Source: Zobellella maritima
GTDB lineage: Bacteria > Pseudomonadota > Gammaproteobacteria > Enterobacterales > Aeromonadaceae
Length of the DNA stretch: 64,000 nt
Assembly: GCF_003075035.1 (NCBI RefSeq)
Contig: NZ_QCZE01000001.1
Location: 248,001-312,000, forward strand
Direction: 5' to 3'
Position numbers and translations under genes: made by a program. Below, piece after piece: positions 8,209 through 17,570 of this stretch (position 1 is the first letter of the stretch; every line of letters starts with the position of its first letter). The notes below the pieces were generated by a model. That model worked only from the letters and a program-made list of their open reading frames with translations. It had not been told where the DNA came from and ran no database searches.

Positions 8209-9499
8209 ATGGCCCGGCTAACCGTAGCACTTAATGGCATCGTCGTTGGTACATTGCAGAGGCAGAGATCCGGTGCCATGCTATGACACGCATTGGCTGG
8301 CTCAGCCCAGTGCGCGTTCCATTTCCTTGTCGTTGCCTTTGTCTGAACGGCTTTACAGCGGTGACGTTGTTTATAATTTTTTCGATAACCTGCTGCCAGA
8401 CAGCGATGCTATCCGCACTCGAATGCAGGCACGTTTCAAGGTGCCAACCAAGCAACCGTTTGATCTATTGGCCAGTATCGGCCGGGATTGTATTGGTGCG
8501 ATTCAACTATATCCCGAGGATAGCAATATTCCTCCGGTCAATATCATTACAGCCGATCCTCTCGAAGACGCAGAAATAGCCCGGCTGTTGAAAGGTTATC
8601 TGGCCGCACCTCTGGGGATGGTTGCAGAAACGGACGATTTCCGTATATCCATGGCGGGAGCTCAGGAAAAAACGGCACTGTTATGGTACAAGGAGCAGTG
8701 GCACCGCCCATCTGGCAGCACCCCAACCAGTCATATTTTTAAGCTTCCGATCGGTTATCTTGCTCAACATCATATCGATCTCAGTGAAAGTGCTGAAAAC
8801 GAATGGCTATGCCTGCAAATTGCCAAGGGGTTTGGTTTGCCGACAGCGAATGCGAATCTGGCGCGCTTTGAAGATCAGCGTGTACTTGTGGTTGATCGGT
8901 TTGATCGGCGCTGGTCCAGGGACGGCAGTTGGCTGATGCGCTTGCCTCAGGAAGATTTTTGTCAGGCTTTGGGTGTGTCTCCGGCATTAAAGTATGAATC
9001 GGATGGAGGCCCGGGCATTGCTTCAGGCATGGAATTGCTGAAAGGGTCACAGCAAGCCACTCAGGATAGAGACTCATTTTTAAAGAGCCAGATCCTGTTC
9101 TGGATGCTGGCGGCCATAGATGGCCATGCCAAGAACTTCAGTGTGTTCATCGAGCCCTACAGTGCATATCGGATGACGCCGCTTTATGACATGATTTCCG
9201 CTTACCCTTTCATGTCAGCCAAGTCTATTCATCCACGTAAAGCTAAGATGGCAATGGCTTTTCTCGGAAAAAATCGTCATTTTCACTGGGCTTCAATCGG
9301 TCCACGTCATTTGTTGAGTACGGCAGAGCGGGTGGGGTATTCACCAGACAGGGTTGGGGAGATGCTGACGATGATGAAGCAGCAGACAGAGTCGGTTATT
9401 GCCGACATAGACGCTCGGTTACCTTCAGGCTTTTCCAGGAACATCAGTCAATCCATCTTTGATGGCTTACTTCGTCAGGCCAACAGATTGCCAAGTTAA
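8209..9499 (+). pseudogene. hipA: HipA-like serine/threonine kinase toxin, frameshifted near the N-terminus
   Basis: HipA kinases phosphorylate glutamyl-tRNA synthetase and trigger persistence. The ATG at 8209 (MARLTVALNGIVVGTL) lies 2 bases after hipB, behind a GGAACAGGAG ribosome binding site. That frame stops after GAML at about 8284. The rest of the protein continues from YDTHWLAQPSARS in another frame, as if about 8 bases (or one extra base) had changed at 8279-8282. Downstream the kinase core is intact: VVDRFDR, RLPQEDFCQALG, the catalytic loop AAIDGHAKNFSVF and the metal-binding YDM. The ATG at 8234 could give a shorter protein of 421 codons in the second frame, but without the proper HipA N-terminus. 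Confidence 0.8.
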
Positions 9500-9755
9500 A
9501 TTATTGGCCAACACCTTCGCGTCTGTAGGCCTGAATTTACTCGGGTAATCTCCTCGTTGAAACGGGCCAGCAAGAACGTTGTGGGGCCTGTTTATTTGCG
9601 CCGCATGAATGGGTGCTACAGGGCCTGCAATTTGGCCTAAAGCGCCCCCCCTTCCAGCCTCCCCCTGGGGTAGCCCCGCTGTTGTGCCTGTTAGGCCGCA
9701 GCCAAGGGGGAGGGGCGCTCCGGCGCCATCGGTAGAATAAAGGGACAGCGGAAAC
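9500..9755. other. Intergenic region between hipA and the trp terminator
   Basis: No gene is supported. It carries the second copy of the CGCATGAATGGGTGC repeat at 9602-9616 (first copy 7837-7851). The sequence between is GC-rich with short C/G runs and no clear open frame. Confidence 0.4.
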
Positions 9756-9790
9756 AAAAAAGCCGTAGGCAGAACCGCCTACGGCTTTTT
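9756..9790 (-). terminator. Terminator of the trp operon
   Basis: A long stem AGCCGTAGGC/GCCTACGGCT with a 6-base loop is bordered by A5 and T5. It lies 25 bases after the trpA stop and is symmetric enough to work in both directions. Confidence 0.8.
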
Positions 9791-9814
9791 GTCTTTTCTT
9801 CCAGCTTCCCGATT

Positions 9815-10624
9815 TTAGCTTGGTTTAGTCGCGGCCTTCATCTCTTTCACGAAGGCGGTCAGGGCGTCGAGCATGGCCTGGGGGGTGTCCAGGTGCTGTT
9901 CGATGATCTTGACCACGGCCGAGCCGGAGATGGCACCGGCAGCGCCGGAGGCAATGGCGTCGCGCACTTGTTCCGGAGTGGAGATACCAAAGCCCAGCAG
10001 CGAAGGCGGCGCATTGTACTGCTTGAGGGTGGCCAGCAGGGTGTCTACCGGCTTGCCGGCCTTGGTTTCGGTGCCGGTCACCCCGGCGCGGCTCAGCAGA
10101 TAGGTATAGCCGGAGCCGTTTTCGGCCACGGCCTTGAGGGTCGTTTCGTCACCGTTGGGCGGCGCGATAAAGATGGTTTCTATACCGGCCCGGTCGGCGG
10201 CGGCCTTGAAAGGCTCTGCCATTTCCAGCGGTACATCCGCCACCAGCACCGAGTCCACCCCCGCCTGGGCGGCCCGGCTGTAGAAGCTGTCCATCCCCGG
10301 CGCATAGACCAGGTTGGCATATACCAACAGGCCGATGGGCAGTTCGGGGTACTTTTCCCGAACCCGGGCGAGCATGTCGAAGCAGGTCTGGGTACGGGTG
10401 CCGGCCCCCCGGGCGCGCAGGGTGGCGGCCTGTATGGTGGGGCCGTCGGCGATGGGATCGGAGAAGGGAATGCCCAGCTCCAGGGCGTCGGCGCCGCCGG
10501 CCACCAGGGCGTCGATCACCTTGAGCGAGTGCTCCGGAGTGGGGTCGCCGAGGGTGACAAAGGGTACGAAGGCGCCTTCGCCGGCGGCCTTCAGGCGGTC
10601 AAACAGGCGGTCGTAGCGGCTCAT
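9815..10624 (-). CDS. trpA: Tryptophan synthase alpha subunit
   Basis: This cytoplasmic TIM-barrel subunit of the alpha2-beta2 tryptophan synthase cleaves indole-3-glycerol phosphate to indole and glyceraldehyde 3-phosphate. It has 269 residues, the usual length. The catalytic Glu49 and Asp60 lie in [14 protein letters not shown], and the phosphate-binding loop GFGISTPEQ and GSAVVKII are present. The start ATG overlaps the trpB stop by 4 bases (ATGA), so translation is coupled. It is the last gene of the operon, followed by the terminator. Confidence 0.97.
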   Translation of the reverse strand: MSRYDRLFDRLKAAGEGAFVPFVTLGDPTPEHSLKVIDALVAGGADALELGIPFSDPIADGPTIQAATLRARGAGTRTQTCFDMLARVREKYPELPIGLLVYANLVYAPGMDSFYSRAAQAGVDSVLVADVPLEMAEPFKAAADRAGIETIFIAPPNGDETTLKAVAENGSGYTYLLSRAGVTGTETKAGKPVDTLLATLKQYNAPPSLLGFGISTPEQVRDAIASGAAGAISGSAVVKIIEQHLDTPQAMLDALTAFVKEMKAATKPS

Positions 10625-11814
10625 TTGATTTCTCCTTGCTGTTCCAGAATATCGGCGACGGTAAAGATGTCCTTGTCGCCACGGCCGGACAGGTTGACCA
10701 CCAGCACCTGCTCTTTCTCCGGCTCGGCCTCGGCCATTTTCAGGGCATAGGCCAGGGCGTGGGAAGACTCCAACGCCGGTATGATGCCTTCGTTGCGGGC
10801 CAGGGCCTGGAAGGCGTCGAGGGCTTCATCGTCGGTCACCGACACGTACTGGGCCCGGCCGGTGGTGGCAAGAAACGCGTGCTGGGGGCCGACCGAGGGG
10901 AAGTCGAGCCCGGCAGAAACGGAGTAGGATTCCTCCACCTGGCCGTCTTCGTCGTGCATCATCAGCGACAGCATGCCGAAGAACACACCCTTGCTGCCCT
11001 CACCCAGGGTGGCGCCGTGCTCGCCGGTATGAATGCCCTTGCCGGCGGGCTCCACGCCGATCAGTTTGACGTTTTCTTCATCGATAAAGTCGGCAAACAG
11101 GCCGATGGCGTTGGAGCCGCCGCCCACACAGGCGATGACCGCATCGGGCAGGCGCGCTTCGTGCTCAACTATTTGCACCTTGGCTTCTTCACCGATCATG
11201 CGCTGGAACTCGCGCACTATGGTAGGGAAGGGATGCGGACCGGCGGCTGTGCCCAGCAGGTAGTGGGCGTGGTCATAGTTGGCGGCCCAGTCACGCAGTG
11301 CCTCGGTGCAGGCATCTTTGAGGGTGGCGGAGCCGGAATGCACCGGTATCACCTCGGCACCCATCAGCTTCATGCGGAATACATTGGGCTTCTGGCGTTC
11401 GCAGTCCTTGGCGCCCATGTATACCCGGCATTTCAGGCCGAGCAGGGCACAGGCCAGGGCGGTGGCGACCCCATGCTGACCGGCGCCGGTTTCGGCGATG
11501 ATCTCGGTTTTGCCCATGCGCTTGGCAAGCAGCGCCTGGCCCAGCACCTGGTTGGTCTTGTGGGCGCCACCGTGCAACAAGTCTTCCCGCTTCAGATAGA
11601 TGCGGGTCCTGGTGTTGGCGGCCAGGTTGCGCACCCGGGTCAGCGGGGTGGGGCGGCCGGCGTATTCGGCCAGCAGTGAGCGGAATTCCCGCTCGAATTC
11701 AGGATCCTGCTCGGCGTCAACAAAGGCCTGCTCCAGCTGCAGCAGGGCCGGCATCAGGATCTGGGGCACATACATGCCGCCAAAATCGCCGAAAAAGGGG
11801 TTCAATAGGCTCAT
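10621..11814 (-). CDS. trpB: Tryptophan synthase beta subunit
   Basis: A PLP enzyme that condenses indole with serine to give tryptophan. It has 397 residues, as in enterobacteria. The PLP lysine is Lys86 in GGAHKTNQV, the phosphate-binding glycine loop is [10 protein letters not shown], and GAGQHG is the carboxylate-binding loop. It overlaps trpCF by 4 bases upstream and trpA by 4 bases downstream. Indole passes through a tunnel from TrpA. Confidence 0.97.
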   Translation of the reverse strand: MSLLNPFFGDFGGMYVPQILMPALLQLEQAFVDAEQDPEFEREFRSLLAEYAGRPTPLTRVRNLAANTRTRIYLKREDLLHGGAHKTNQVLGQALLAKRMGKTEIIAETGAGQHGVATALACALLGLKCRVYMGAKDCERQKPNVFRMKLMGAEVIPVHSGSATLKDACTEALRDWAANYDHAHYLLGTAAGPHPFPTIVREFQRMIGEEAKVQIVEHEARLPDAVIACVGGGSNAIGLFADFIDEENVKLIGVEPAGKGIHTGEHGATLGEGSKGVFFGMLSLMMHDEDGQVEESYSVSAGLDFPSVGPQHAFLATTGRAQYVSVTDDEALDAFQALARNEGIIPALESSHALAYALKMAEAEPEKEQVLVVNLSGRGDKDIFTVADILEQQGEIK

Positions 11815-13199
11815 AGTGTAGTTATCCTGCGTCCGTAATGTCTCAGAGTTGCGAAGGCGGTGTTCAGCTTGGCCGGGTCTTTCTGGCCGGGGGCGCTCTC
11901 CACGCCGGAATTCAGGTCCAGGCCGATGCAGCCCAGGGCGGCGGCGGCGGCGGCATTCACCGGGCTCAGGCCGCCGGCCAGCATGGCGGTGGATTTGTCT
12001 GTCTCGGCCAGCAGTGACCAGTCAAAGGCCTGGCCGGTGCCGCCGCTCTGGCCGCCCGCCTGGGTATCGAACAGCAGGCGATCGGCCTGCTGTGGCAGGG
12101 GCGGCAGGGCATCGCTTACCGGCACCGCTTTCCACACAGATATTTCGGGCAGTTGCTGTTTCAGTTCACCGATATAGGCGTCGTCTTCCTGGCCGTGCAG
12201 CTGGACCGCAGAGAGGCCCAGTTCACGGGCGGTACTCGCCACCTCTGCCTGGGGCCGGTTTCTGAACACGCCCACATAGTTGAGCGGGGCGGCGGCCATC
12301 ACGGTCCGGGCCTGATTGATATCCACGCAGCGGGGGCTCCCTGCCACGAAGATCAGGCCGCCGAACGCGGCGCCGGCCTGGTAGGCGGCGGCGGCGTCCT
12401 GGGGACGGGTCAGGCCGCAGACCTTGTTGTCACCCAGGATCAGCCGACGGGCGGCCATATCCAGATCTGTTTCGGCCATCAGCGAGCTGCCCACCAGGAA
12501 GCCGTCCGCATGGGCAGACAGCTCCTTCACCTGGCTGTGCCGGTAGATGCCGGATTCGGATATGACAATGCGATCCTCGGGGATCATCGCGGAAAGCACC
12601 CGTGTACGCTCGAGATCTATGCTCAAATCGCGCAGATCGCGGTTATTGATGCCGATCACCTTGGCATCCAGCGCAATGGCCCGCTGTACTTCTTCCGGGC
12701 TTATAACTTCGGTGAGCACCCCCATGTTCAGGGATTTGGCCACGGCGGCAAGCTCGCGATACTGGTTGTCGTCGACCACCGACAGCATCAGCAGGATGGC
12801 GTCGGCCTGGTAGTGACGGGCCAGCTTGATCTGGTAGGGATCTATGATGAAGTCCTTGCAGATCACCGGTTGGCTGACCCGGCTGCGCACCTGGGTAACG
12901 TATTCGAACCGGCCCTGAAAGTATTTCTCGTCGGTGAGTACCGAAATGGCCGAGGCGTAACGGCCGTAGGTATCGGCGATGGCTTCCGGGTTGAAGTCTT
13001 CGCGGATCAGGCCCTTGGAGGGCGACGCCTTCTTGCACTCAAGGATAAAAGCCGGCTTGCCGGCCGCCAGGGCGGCCTCGAAGTGGCGCTCGCTGGGCAC
13101 CAGCGAGGCTTCGAATTCTGTCAGCGGCTGGCTCTGCTTGCGGGCTTCCACCCAGGTTTTCTTGTCGGCGACGATTTTGCCGAGTACCGTGTTTAGCAT
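11811..13199 (-). CDS. trpCF: Bifunctional indole-3-glycerol phosphate synthase / phosphoribosylanthranilate isomerase
   Basis: A 462-residue fusion as in E. coli. Residues 1 to about 255 are TrpC ([16 protein letters not shown] with the active-site Glu and Lys, and GINNRDL). The rest is TrpF, starting at [12 protein letters not shown] with the catalytic Cys261 and later FDTQAGG with the catalytic Asp. It converts phosphoribosylanthranilate to CdRP and then to indole-3-glycerol phosphate. The start overlaps the end of trpGD by 7 bases. Confidence 0.97.
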   Translation of the reverse strand: MLNTVLGKIVADKKTWVEARKQSQPLTEFEASLVPSERHFEAALAAGKPAFILECKKASPSKGLIREDFNPEAIADTYGRYASAISVLTDEKYFQGRFEYVTQVRSRVSQPVICKDFIIDPYQIKLARHYQADAILLMLSVVDDNQYRELAAVAKSLNMGVLTEVISPEEVQRAIALDAKVIGINNRDLRDLSIDLERTRVLSAMIPEDRIVISESGIYRHSQVKELSAHADGFLVGSSLMAETDLDMAARRLILGDNKVCGLTRPQDAAAAYQAGAAFGGLIFVAGSPRCVDINQARTVMAAAPLNYVGVFRNRPQAEVASTARELGLSAVQLHGQEDDAYIGELKQQLPEISVWKAVPVSDALPPLPQQADRLLFDTQAGGQSGGTGQAFDWSLLAETDKSTAMLAGGLSPVNAAAAAALGCIGLDLNSGVESAPGQKDPAKLNTAFATLRHYGRRITTL

Positions 13200-14794
13200 T
13201 GACTTAACTCCGCCAGTTTCTTGACTACTTCCATGGCTTTGCCCGACTTTAACACAGCCAGCACCTGGCTAACCGCTTCTTTTAAGGTCTCGGCCTGACC
13301 GCTCATCACCAATAGCGGCGCCACGTTCATGGCAATCACGCCTTGTTGGGCCGGCGTGCCCCCGCCTTGCAGCAGGTTTAAGGTAATGGCCTTGTTTTCA
13401 CTGGGCTCGCCGCCGGCAATGGCGCTGATAGGGTAACGCTCCAGGCCCAGCTCTTCGGGCGTGATGCTGTATTCGCTGATCACGCCGTTGTTGATTTCCG
13501 CCACCGTGGTGGGGCCGTGAATGGCGACTTCATCCAGGCCGCTGCCATGTACGACCATGCCGCGTTTCAGGCCCATGGTCAGCAGGGTGTCGGCAATGGG
13601 GCGCACCAGATGCTCGGAATAGACCCCCAGCAGCATAAAGTCGGGCCGGGCCGGGTTGACCAGTGGGCCCAGCACGTTGAAGATAGTGCGGGTTTTCAGG
13701 GCCTGGCGCACCGGCATGGCATTGCGCATGCCACCGTGGTAGTTGGGGGCAAACAGGAAACAGGCGTTTACTTCATCCAGGCAGTGGCGGGCACGCTCCG
13801 GGCTCATGTTCAGGTCGATACCCAGTTGCTCAAGCAGGTCGGAAGAACCGGATTTGGAAGACACGCCGCGGTTGCCGTGCTTGGCTACTTTTATGCCGCA
13901 GGCGGCGGCCACCAGTGCCGAGGTGGTCGACACGTTTATGATGTTCATGCCATCGCCACCGGTGCCGACGATGTCGCAAAAGGCGTAGTCGGGCCGGGGG
14001 AAGGGCGAGGCGGCCTCCAGCAAGGCCTGAGCCGCACCGGCAATTTCATCCGGCGTTTCGCCTTTCATTTTCAGCACGGTCAGCAAAGAGGCCATGGTCA
14101 TCTGATCCATGTCGCCCTTGATCAGCTCACCAAACAAGGCCTTGGCCTGGTTGCGGCTAATATGCTCGCCGCGATACAGCTGCTCCATGGCTTTGGTTTC
14201 CGGCGCGCTTAAAAAGGCCAGGCTTTGGGACAAAAGCTGTGCTCCCTCTGTGGTCATGATGGATTCGGGATGGAATTGAAATCCCAATACCCGCTTGGCG
14301 GTATCCTGTACCGCCATGGTCATGCCATGGTAGTCGGCGATGACCGGCAAGGTGCTGGGGATTTTGGTGCCCACCAGCGAGTGATAACGGGCCACCGGTA
14401 GTGGGTTGGACAGGTTGGCAAACACCCCCTGGCCGTTATGGCTGATAAGCGAGGTCTTGCCGTGCTTGATTTCACCGGCGCTTTCCACGATGCCGCCGTA
14501 GTGCTCCACCAGGGCCTGATGACCAAGGCAAATGCCCAGGATGGGGAAGCGGCCGATGCAGGCATTAATGAGGGCCGGCATATTACCGGCTTCGCTGGGA
14601 ATGCCGGGGCCTGGCGAGAGCACCAGTATGGGCCGCTCGCCTTGCAGCTCACCTTGCTCCATGGCGGCGACGAGTTGCGCCACCGGTACCGTGTTGCGAT
14701 ATACCTTAACGGTGGCACCCAGGGTACGAAACTGATCCACCAGGTTGTAGGTGAAGGAGTCGTAGTTATCCAGCAAAAAAATGGTATTAGTCAT
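13193..14794 (-). CDS. trpGD: Bifunctional anthranilate synthase glutaminase / anthranilate phosphoribosyltransferase
   Basis: A 533-residue fusion. The N-terminal TrpG glutamine amidotransferase has the triad Cys89 (ILGICLGHQ), His175 and Glu177 (FHPESIM). From about residue 203 the TrpD part begins, with GTGGDG at 277-282 and KHGNRGVSSKSGS for binding phosphoribosyl pyrophosphate. TrpG supplies ammonia to TrpE, and TrpD attaches phosphoribose to anthranilate. The same fusion is known from E. coli and Salmonella. It overlaps trpE by 8 bases. Confidence 0.97.
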   Translation of the reverse strand: MTNTIFLLDNYDSFTYNLVDQFRTLGATVKVYRNTVPVAQLVAAMEQGELQGERPILVLSPGPGIPSEAGNMPALINACIGRFPILGICLGHQALVEHYGGIVESAGEIKHGKTSLISHNGQGVFANLSNPLPVARYHSLVGTKIPSTLPVIADYHGMTMAVQDTAKRVLGFQFHPESIMTTEGAQLLSQSLAFLSAPETKAMEQLYRGEHISRNQAKALFGELIKGDMDQMTMASLLTVLKMKGETPDEIAGAAQALLEAASPFPRPDYAFCDIVGTGGDGMNIINVSTTSALVAAACGIKVAKHGNRGVSSKSGSSDLLEQLGIDLNMSPERARHCLDEVNACFLFAPNYHGGMRNAMPVRQALKTRTIFNVLGPLVNPARPDFMLLGVYSEHLVRPIADTLLTMGLKRGMVVHGSGLDEVAIHGPTTVAEINNGVISEYSITPEELGLERYPISAIAGGEPSENKAITLNLLQGGGTPAQQGVIAMNVAPLLVMSGQAETLKEAVSQVLAVLKSGKAMEVVKKLAELSQC

Positions 14795-16337
14795 GGCTTA
14801 CCTCCGCCAGTGTGGTGCCGTGGGCCAGGGCGATGGCATTGAGTACCGCTGCGGCCTTGTTGCGGGTTTCGTCGGCTTCCGACTGGGGGGATGAGTCATA
14901 GACCACGCCGGCGCCGGCCTGCACGTGGGCTACACCGTTGCTGACAAAGGCGGAGCGGATGACGATGCAGGTGTCCATGTCGCCCAGGCCGTTAACGTAG
15001 CCCACGGCACCGCCATAGCTGCCTCGGCGTTGCTGTTCCACCTGGCGGATCAGTTCGCTGGCACTAATCTTGGGGGCGCCGGTCAGGGTGCCCATGTTCA
15101 TGCAGGCCTGATAGCCGTGCAGGGCGTCCAGGTCGTGGCGAAGGGTACCCACCACCCGCGACACCAGGTGCATTACGTGGCTGTAGCGATCAACGCTGAG
15201 CAGATCCTTCACATAACGGCTGCCGGGCTCGCAAATGCGGGCGATATCGTTGCGTGCCAGGTCAACCAGCATCAGGTGCTCGGCGGTTTCCTTTTCGTCC
15301 TGGCGCAGATCCAGCTCGATACGGCCGTCCAGATCCAGGTTGATGCTGCCGTCCGGGTTGAAGCCGCGCTTGCGGGTACCGGCAATAGGGTACATTTCCA
15401 CCTGACGGTTGCTGTGGTCAAACTTGACCGAGCTCTCGGGGCTGGCACCGAACAGGATGAAGTCCTGATCGTTGACATAGAACATGTAAGGGCTGGGATT
15501 GGTTTGTTTGAGCTTGCGGTAGGCGGCCAGCGGGCTCGGGCAGGACAGGCTGAAGCTGCGCGATGGCACTACCTGGAAAATATCACCCGCCAGGATGTGT
15601 TCTTTCAGGTTGACCACGTCGGCCCTGAATTCGGCATCGCTCTTGCTGGCCTGTATCTTGCCCTCGAGTCGCTCGCCGGCTGTGGGTTCCGGGTGTTGCT
15701 GAGCGCAGGCGTGGGCCAGTTGATCCAGCCGAACCTGCAAGCGGGGCTGTTCGGTCGGGTGGAAGACACAGGCAGACAACCGGCCTGTTTCCTGCTTGTG
15801 ATCCAGGGTTATCAGGGTTTCGGCCAGGTAGAAACAGAAGTCGGGGCAGGTGTTGATGCCCTCGGAAACGTCCGGCAGCTGTTCGAAGGAGGCAATCAGA
15901 TCGTAAGAGAAGGTGCCGGCCATAAACAGATGCTGCTGGCCCTGGCTGGCGGTGAAGCGGGTCAGAATAAGGCGCAGGGTGTGCAGCACGGACGGGGCCT
16001 TGAGGCGGCTGTCTTCGTCCAGGTTGGCATCGGCCTGGGGCAGGGTAACCACCAGCTGCTGCTCGGTGCGTTTGCCGCCGAGCGTCTCTTCAACCAGATC
16101 CAGGGCGGGCAGGCCGTTGGCATTGAGGGCTGTCAGGGTTACCTGATGGTGCCGGCATACCAGGCGCACACAGGCGTCCAGCATCAGCAGGCTCTGGGTG
16201 CCCGATTTGGTGTCAATTTCGGCGGATTCCAGCAATACGCTGTTGTCGCCGGGTTGGGTGAGGGCTGCGAATAACGCGAGCGGATCATCGGTATAGGGGG
16301 CTTCTTGCGATAAAACCTGGAGCTGACCTTGCGCCAT
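14787..16337 (-). CDS. trpE: Anthranilate synthase component I
   Basis: This 516-residue enzyme makes anthranilate from chorismate with ammonia from TrpG. The Trp feedback site is recognisable as LLES at 35-38. The chorismate-binding core includes PVSRSFSL-like VVPSRSFSLS, PIAGTRKRG, DLARNDIARIC and GTLTGAPKISA. A 46-codon ORF and the attenuator lie upstream, so expression is set by transcription attenuation and probably by TrpR, although I see no clear TrpR operator. Confidence 0.97.
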   Translation of the reverse strand: MAQGQLQVLSQEAPYTDDPLALFAALTQPGDNSVLLESAEIDTKSGTQSLLMLDACVRLVCRHHQVTLTALNANGLPALDLVEETLGGKRTEQQLVVTLPQADANLDEDSRLKAPSVLHTLRLILTRFTASQGQQHLFMAGTFSYDLIASFEQLPDVSEGINTCPDFCFYLAETLITLDHKQETGRLSACVFHPTEQPRLQVRLDQLAHACAQQHPEPTAGERLEGKIQASKSDAEFRADVVNLKEHILAGDIFQVVPSRSFSLSCPSPLAAYRKLKQTNPSPYMFYVNDQDFILFGASPESSVKFDHSNRQVEMYPIAGTRKRGFNPDGSINLDLDGRIELDLRQDEKETAEHLMLVDLARNDIARICEPGSRYVKDLLSVDRYSHVMHLVSRVVGTLRHDLDALHGYQACMNMGTLTGAPKISASELIRQVEQQRRGSYGGAVGYVNGLGDMDTCIVIRSAFVSNGVAHVQAGAGVVYDSSPQSEADETRNKAAAVLNAIALAHGTTLAEVSHD

Positions 16338-16355
16338 TATGGATTCCTTTTGCTG

Positions 16356-16496
16356 TTAGTTGCGGTCATCGGGTATCTGTCTGATGACCTGACTGGCAAT
16401 GTCATTGTCGGTAATGCTGATAAACGACGGCTGTACCGGCGTGAAAAACGGTTGTTGGGTCAGCCATCGCCAAAAAATACCGCTTGTCGGTTTCAT
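16356..16496 (-). CDS. Small ORF between the trp attenuator and trpE
   Basis: A 46-codon frame starting MKPTSGIFWRWLTQQPFFT and ending RQIPDDRN lies after the attenuator terminator and 18 bases before trpE. It has its own AAAGGTGAT ribosome binding site 4 bases before the ATG. It would be transcribed only when the attenuator is read through. It contains two Trp codons (W-R-W) near its start. I do not recognise it. It might be a small protein, or it may serve to load ribosomes towards trpE. Confidence 0.5.
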   Translation of the reverse strand: MKPTSGIFWRWLTQQPFFTPVQPSFISITDNDIASQVIRQIPDDRN

Positions 16497-16518
16497 CGGA
16501 TCACCTTTTGCTGGATAA

Positions 16519-16547
16519 TAAAAAAGCCCGCATGGTTGCGGGCTTTT
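16519..16547 (-). terminator. trp attenuator terminator (segments 3:4)
   Basis: A perfect 11-bp stem AAAAGCCCGCA/TGCGGGCTTTT has the 4-base loop ACCA followed by a T-run, between the leader peptide and trpE. Upstream, AAGCGGGT just after the leader stop can pair with CCCGC of the terminator arm (antiterminator 2:3). CACACTCCC following the Trp codons can pair with GGGTGGTGTG (1:2). This is the standard attenuation design. Confidence 0.9.
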
Positions 16548-16594
16548 GGTTTTCGCTGATCGTAAAACAAACACAGCAAATCACACCACCCGCT

Positions 16595-16654
16595 TCAGGG
16601 AGTGTGCCACCACCAAATGGTCAGAGTGGAAAATTGCCGGTTCATCACGCTCAT
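16595..16654 (-). CDS. trpL: trp operon leader peptide
   Basis: A short frame of 19 codons from ATG 16654 (16 from ATG 16645) ends in STLTIWWWHTP. It holds three consecutive Trp codons (16607-16615) ten bases before the stop, followed by the alternative hairpins and the attenuator. Stalling of the ribosome at the Trp codons would favour the antiterminator. The length and composition match known trpL peptides of gammaproteobacteria. Confidence 0.9.
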   Translation of the reverse strand: MSVMNRQFSTLTIWWWHTP

Positions 16655-16677
16655 CTCGTTAATCAGAAACTGGACAT

Positions 16678-16707
16678 AGTAAAACGATAATCAGGGGGGC
16701 AAGTCAA
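16678..16707 (-). promoter_or_regulatory. Candidate trp promoter
   Basis: On the minus strand TTGACT (16702-16707) is a good -35 element, with TTTACT about 18 bases on as a possible -10. The spacer contains a run of six C. It is back to back with the rnm promoter region. A TrpR-type palindrome was looked for and not seen. Confidence 0.5.
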
Positions 16708-16727
16708 CCCCAACCACAGGATTTTTT

Positions 16728-17552
16728 ATGCGTATCGATCTGCACAGCCATTCCACCGCCTCGGATGGTCAGCTCAGCCCCGCCGAGCTGCTGGCCCGGG
16801 CTGCGGAAAAAGAAGTGGATGTGCTGGCCCTGACCGACCACGATACGGTGGCCGGGCTGGCCGAGGCCCGGCAGGCAGCCGAACTTCACGGGGTCCGTCT
16901 GATCGACGGGGTGGAGATTTCCTGTCTGTGGGAAAGCAAGGAAATTCATGTGGTTGGCCTGAATATCGATCCGCAGCACGGGCCACTCCTCCAACTGCTT
17001 GATGAACAGCAGCAGCGGCGCGAAGCGCGGGCGCAGCTGATGGGCGAGCGGCTGGCCAGGGCCCGGTTCCCGGGGGGCTATGAGGGGGCCCGGGCATTGG
17101 CCGGGGATGCCCCCATCACCCGTACCCATATGGCGCGCTGGCTGCTGAGCCAAGGGGCGGCCGACAACATGGGCAAGGTATTCAGGAAATACCTGAGCCG
17201 GGGCAACCCGGGCTATGTGCCGCCGGCCTGGTGTTCATTGGCCGAGGCGGTCGGCACTATCCAGCAGGCGGGTGGGGTGGCAGTGGTTGCCCACCCGACC
17301 CGCTACGAGCTGTCGAACAAGTGGATCAAGCGGTTGCTGGCGGATTTTGCTGCGGCCGGCGGCGATGCCATGGAGGTCTCCATGGCCCAGCAGAGTCCCC
17401 AGGAACGTGCTACGTTGGGTCAATGGAGCAAGGAACATCGGCTGGCGGCTTCGGTGGGATCCGATTTTCATTTTCCCAGCCAGTGGCGGGAGCTGGGACG
17501 GCAATTATGGCTACCCAAGGAAGCCACGCCAGTATGGACGCGTTTTATCTAA
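16728..17552 (+). CDS. rnm: 5'-3' exoribonuclease of the PHP family (RNase AM)
   Basis: A 274-residue PHP-domain phosphoesterase, formerly TrpH/YciV. The metal-binding motifs are DLHSHSTASDG, LTDHDT, EISC and VGSDFHFP. In E. coli the enzyme removes 5' nucleotides from rRNA precursors and acts on small 3',5' nucleotides. It is divergent from the trp operon and 18 bases from yciO, the same order as in E. coli. The start is the first ATG, preceded by an ACAGGA stretch. Confidence 0.92.
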   Translation: MRIDLHSHSTASDGQLSPAELLARAAEKEVDVLALTDHDTVAGLAEARQAAELHGVRLIDGVEISCLWESKEIHVVGLNIDPQHGPLLQLLDEQQQRREARAQLMGERLARARFPGGYEGARALAGDAPITRTHMARWLLSQGAADNMGKVFRKYLSRGNPGYVPPAWCSLAEAVGTIQQAGGVAVVAHPTRYELSNKWIKRLLADFAAAGGDAMEVSMAQQSPQERATLGQWSKEHRLAASVGSDFHFPSQWRELGRQLWLPKEATPVWTRFI

Positions 17553-17570
17553 ATCATTCCGGGAGGAATT

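Noticed and set aside
9893-10750. Long plus-strand frames opposite trpA and trpB
   Set aside because: Shadow frames of high-GC genes: low-complexity Gly/Ala/His content, no ribosome binding sites, and full overlap with certain genes.
14925-16274. 449-codon plus-strand frame opposite trpE
   Set aside because: Antisense shadow of trpE with biased composition and no family motif.
16655-16727. TrpR operator
   Set aside because: Searched for the CTAGTTAACTAG-type palindrome near the trp promoter and saw none.
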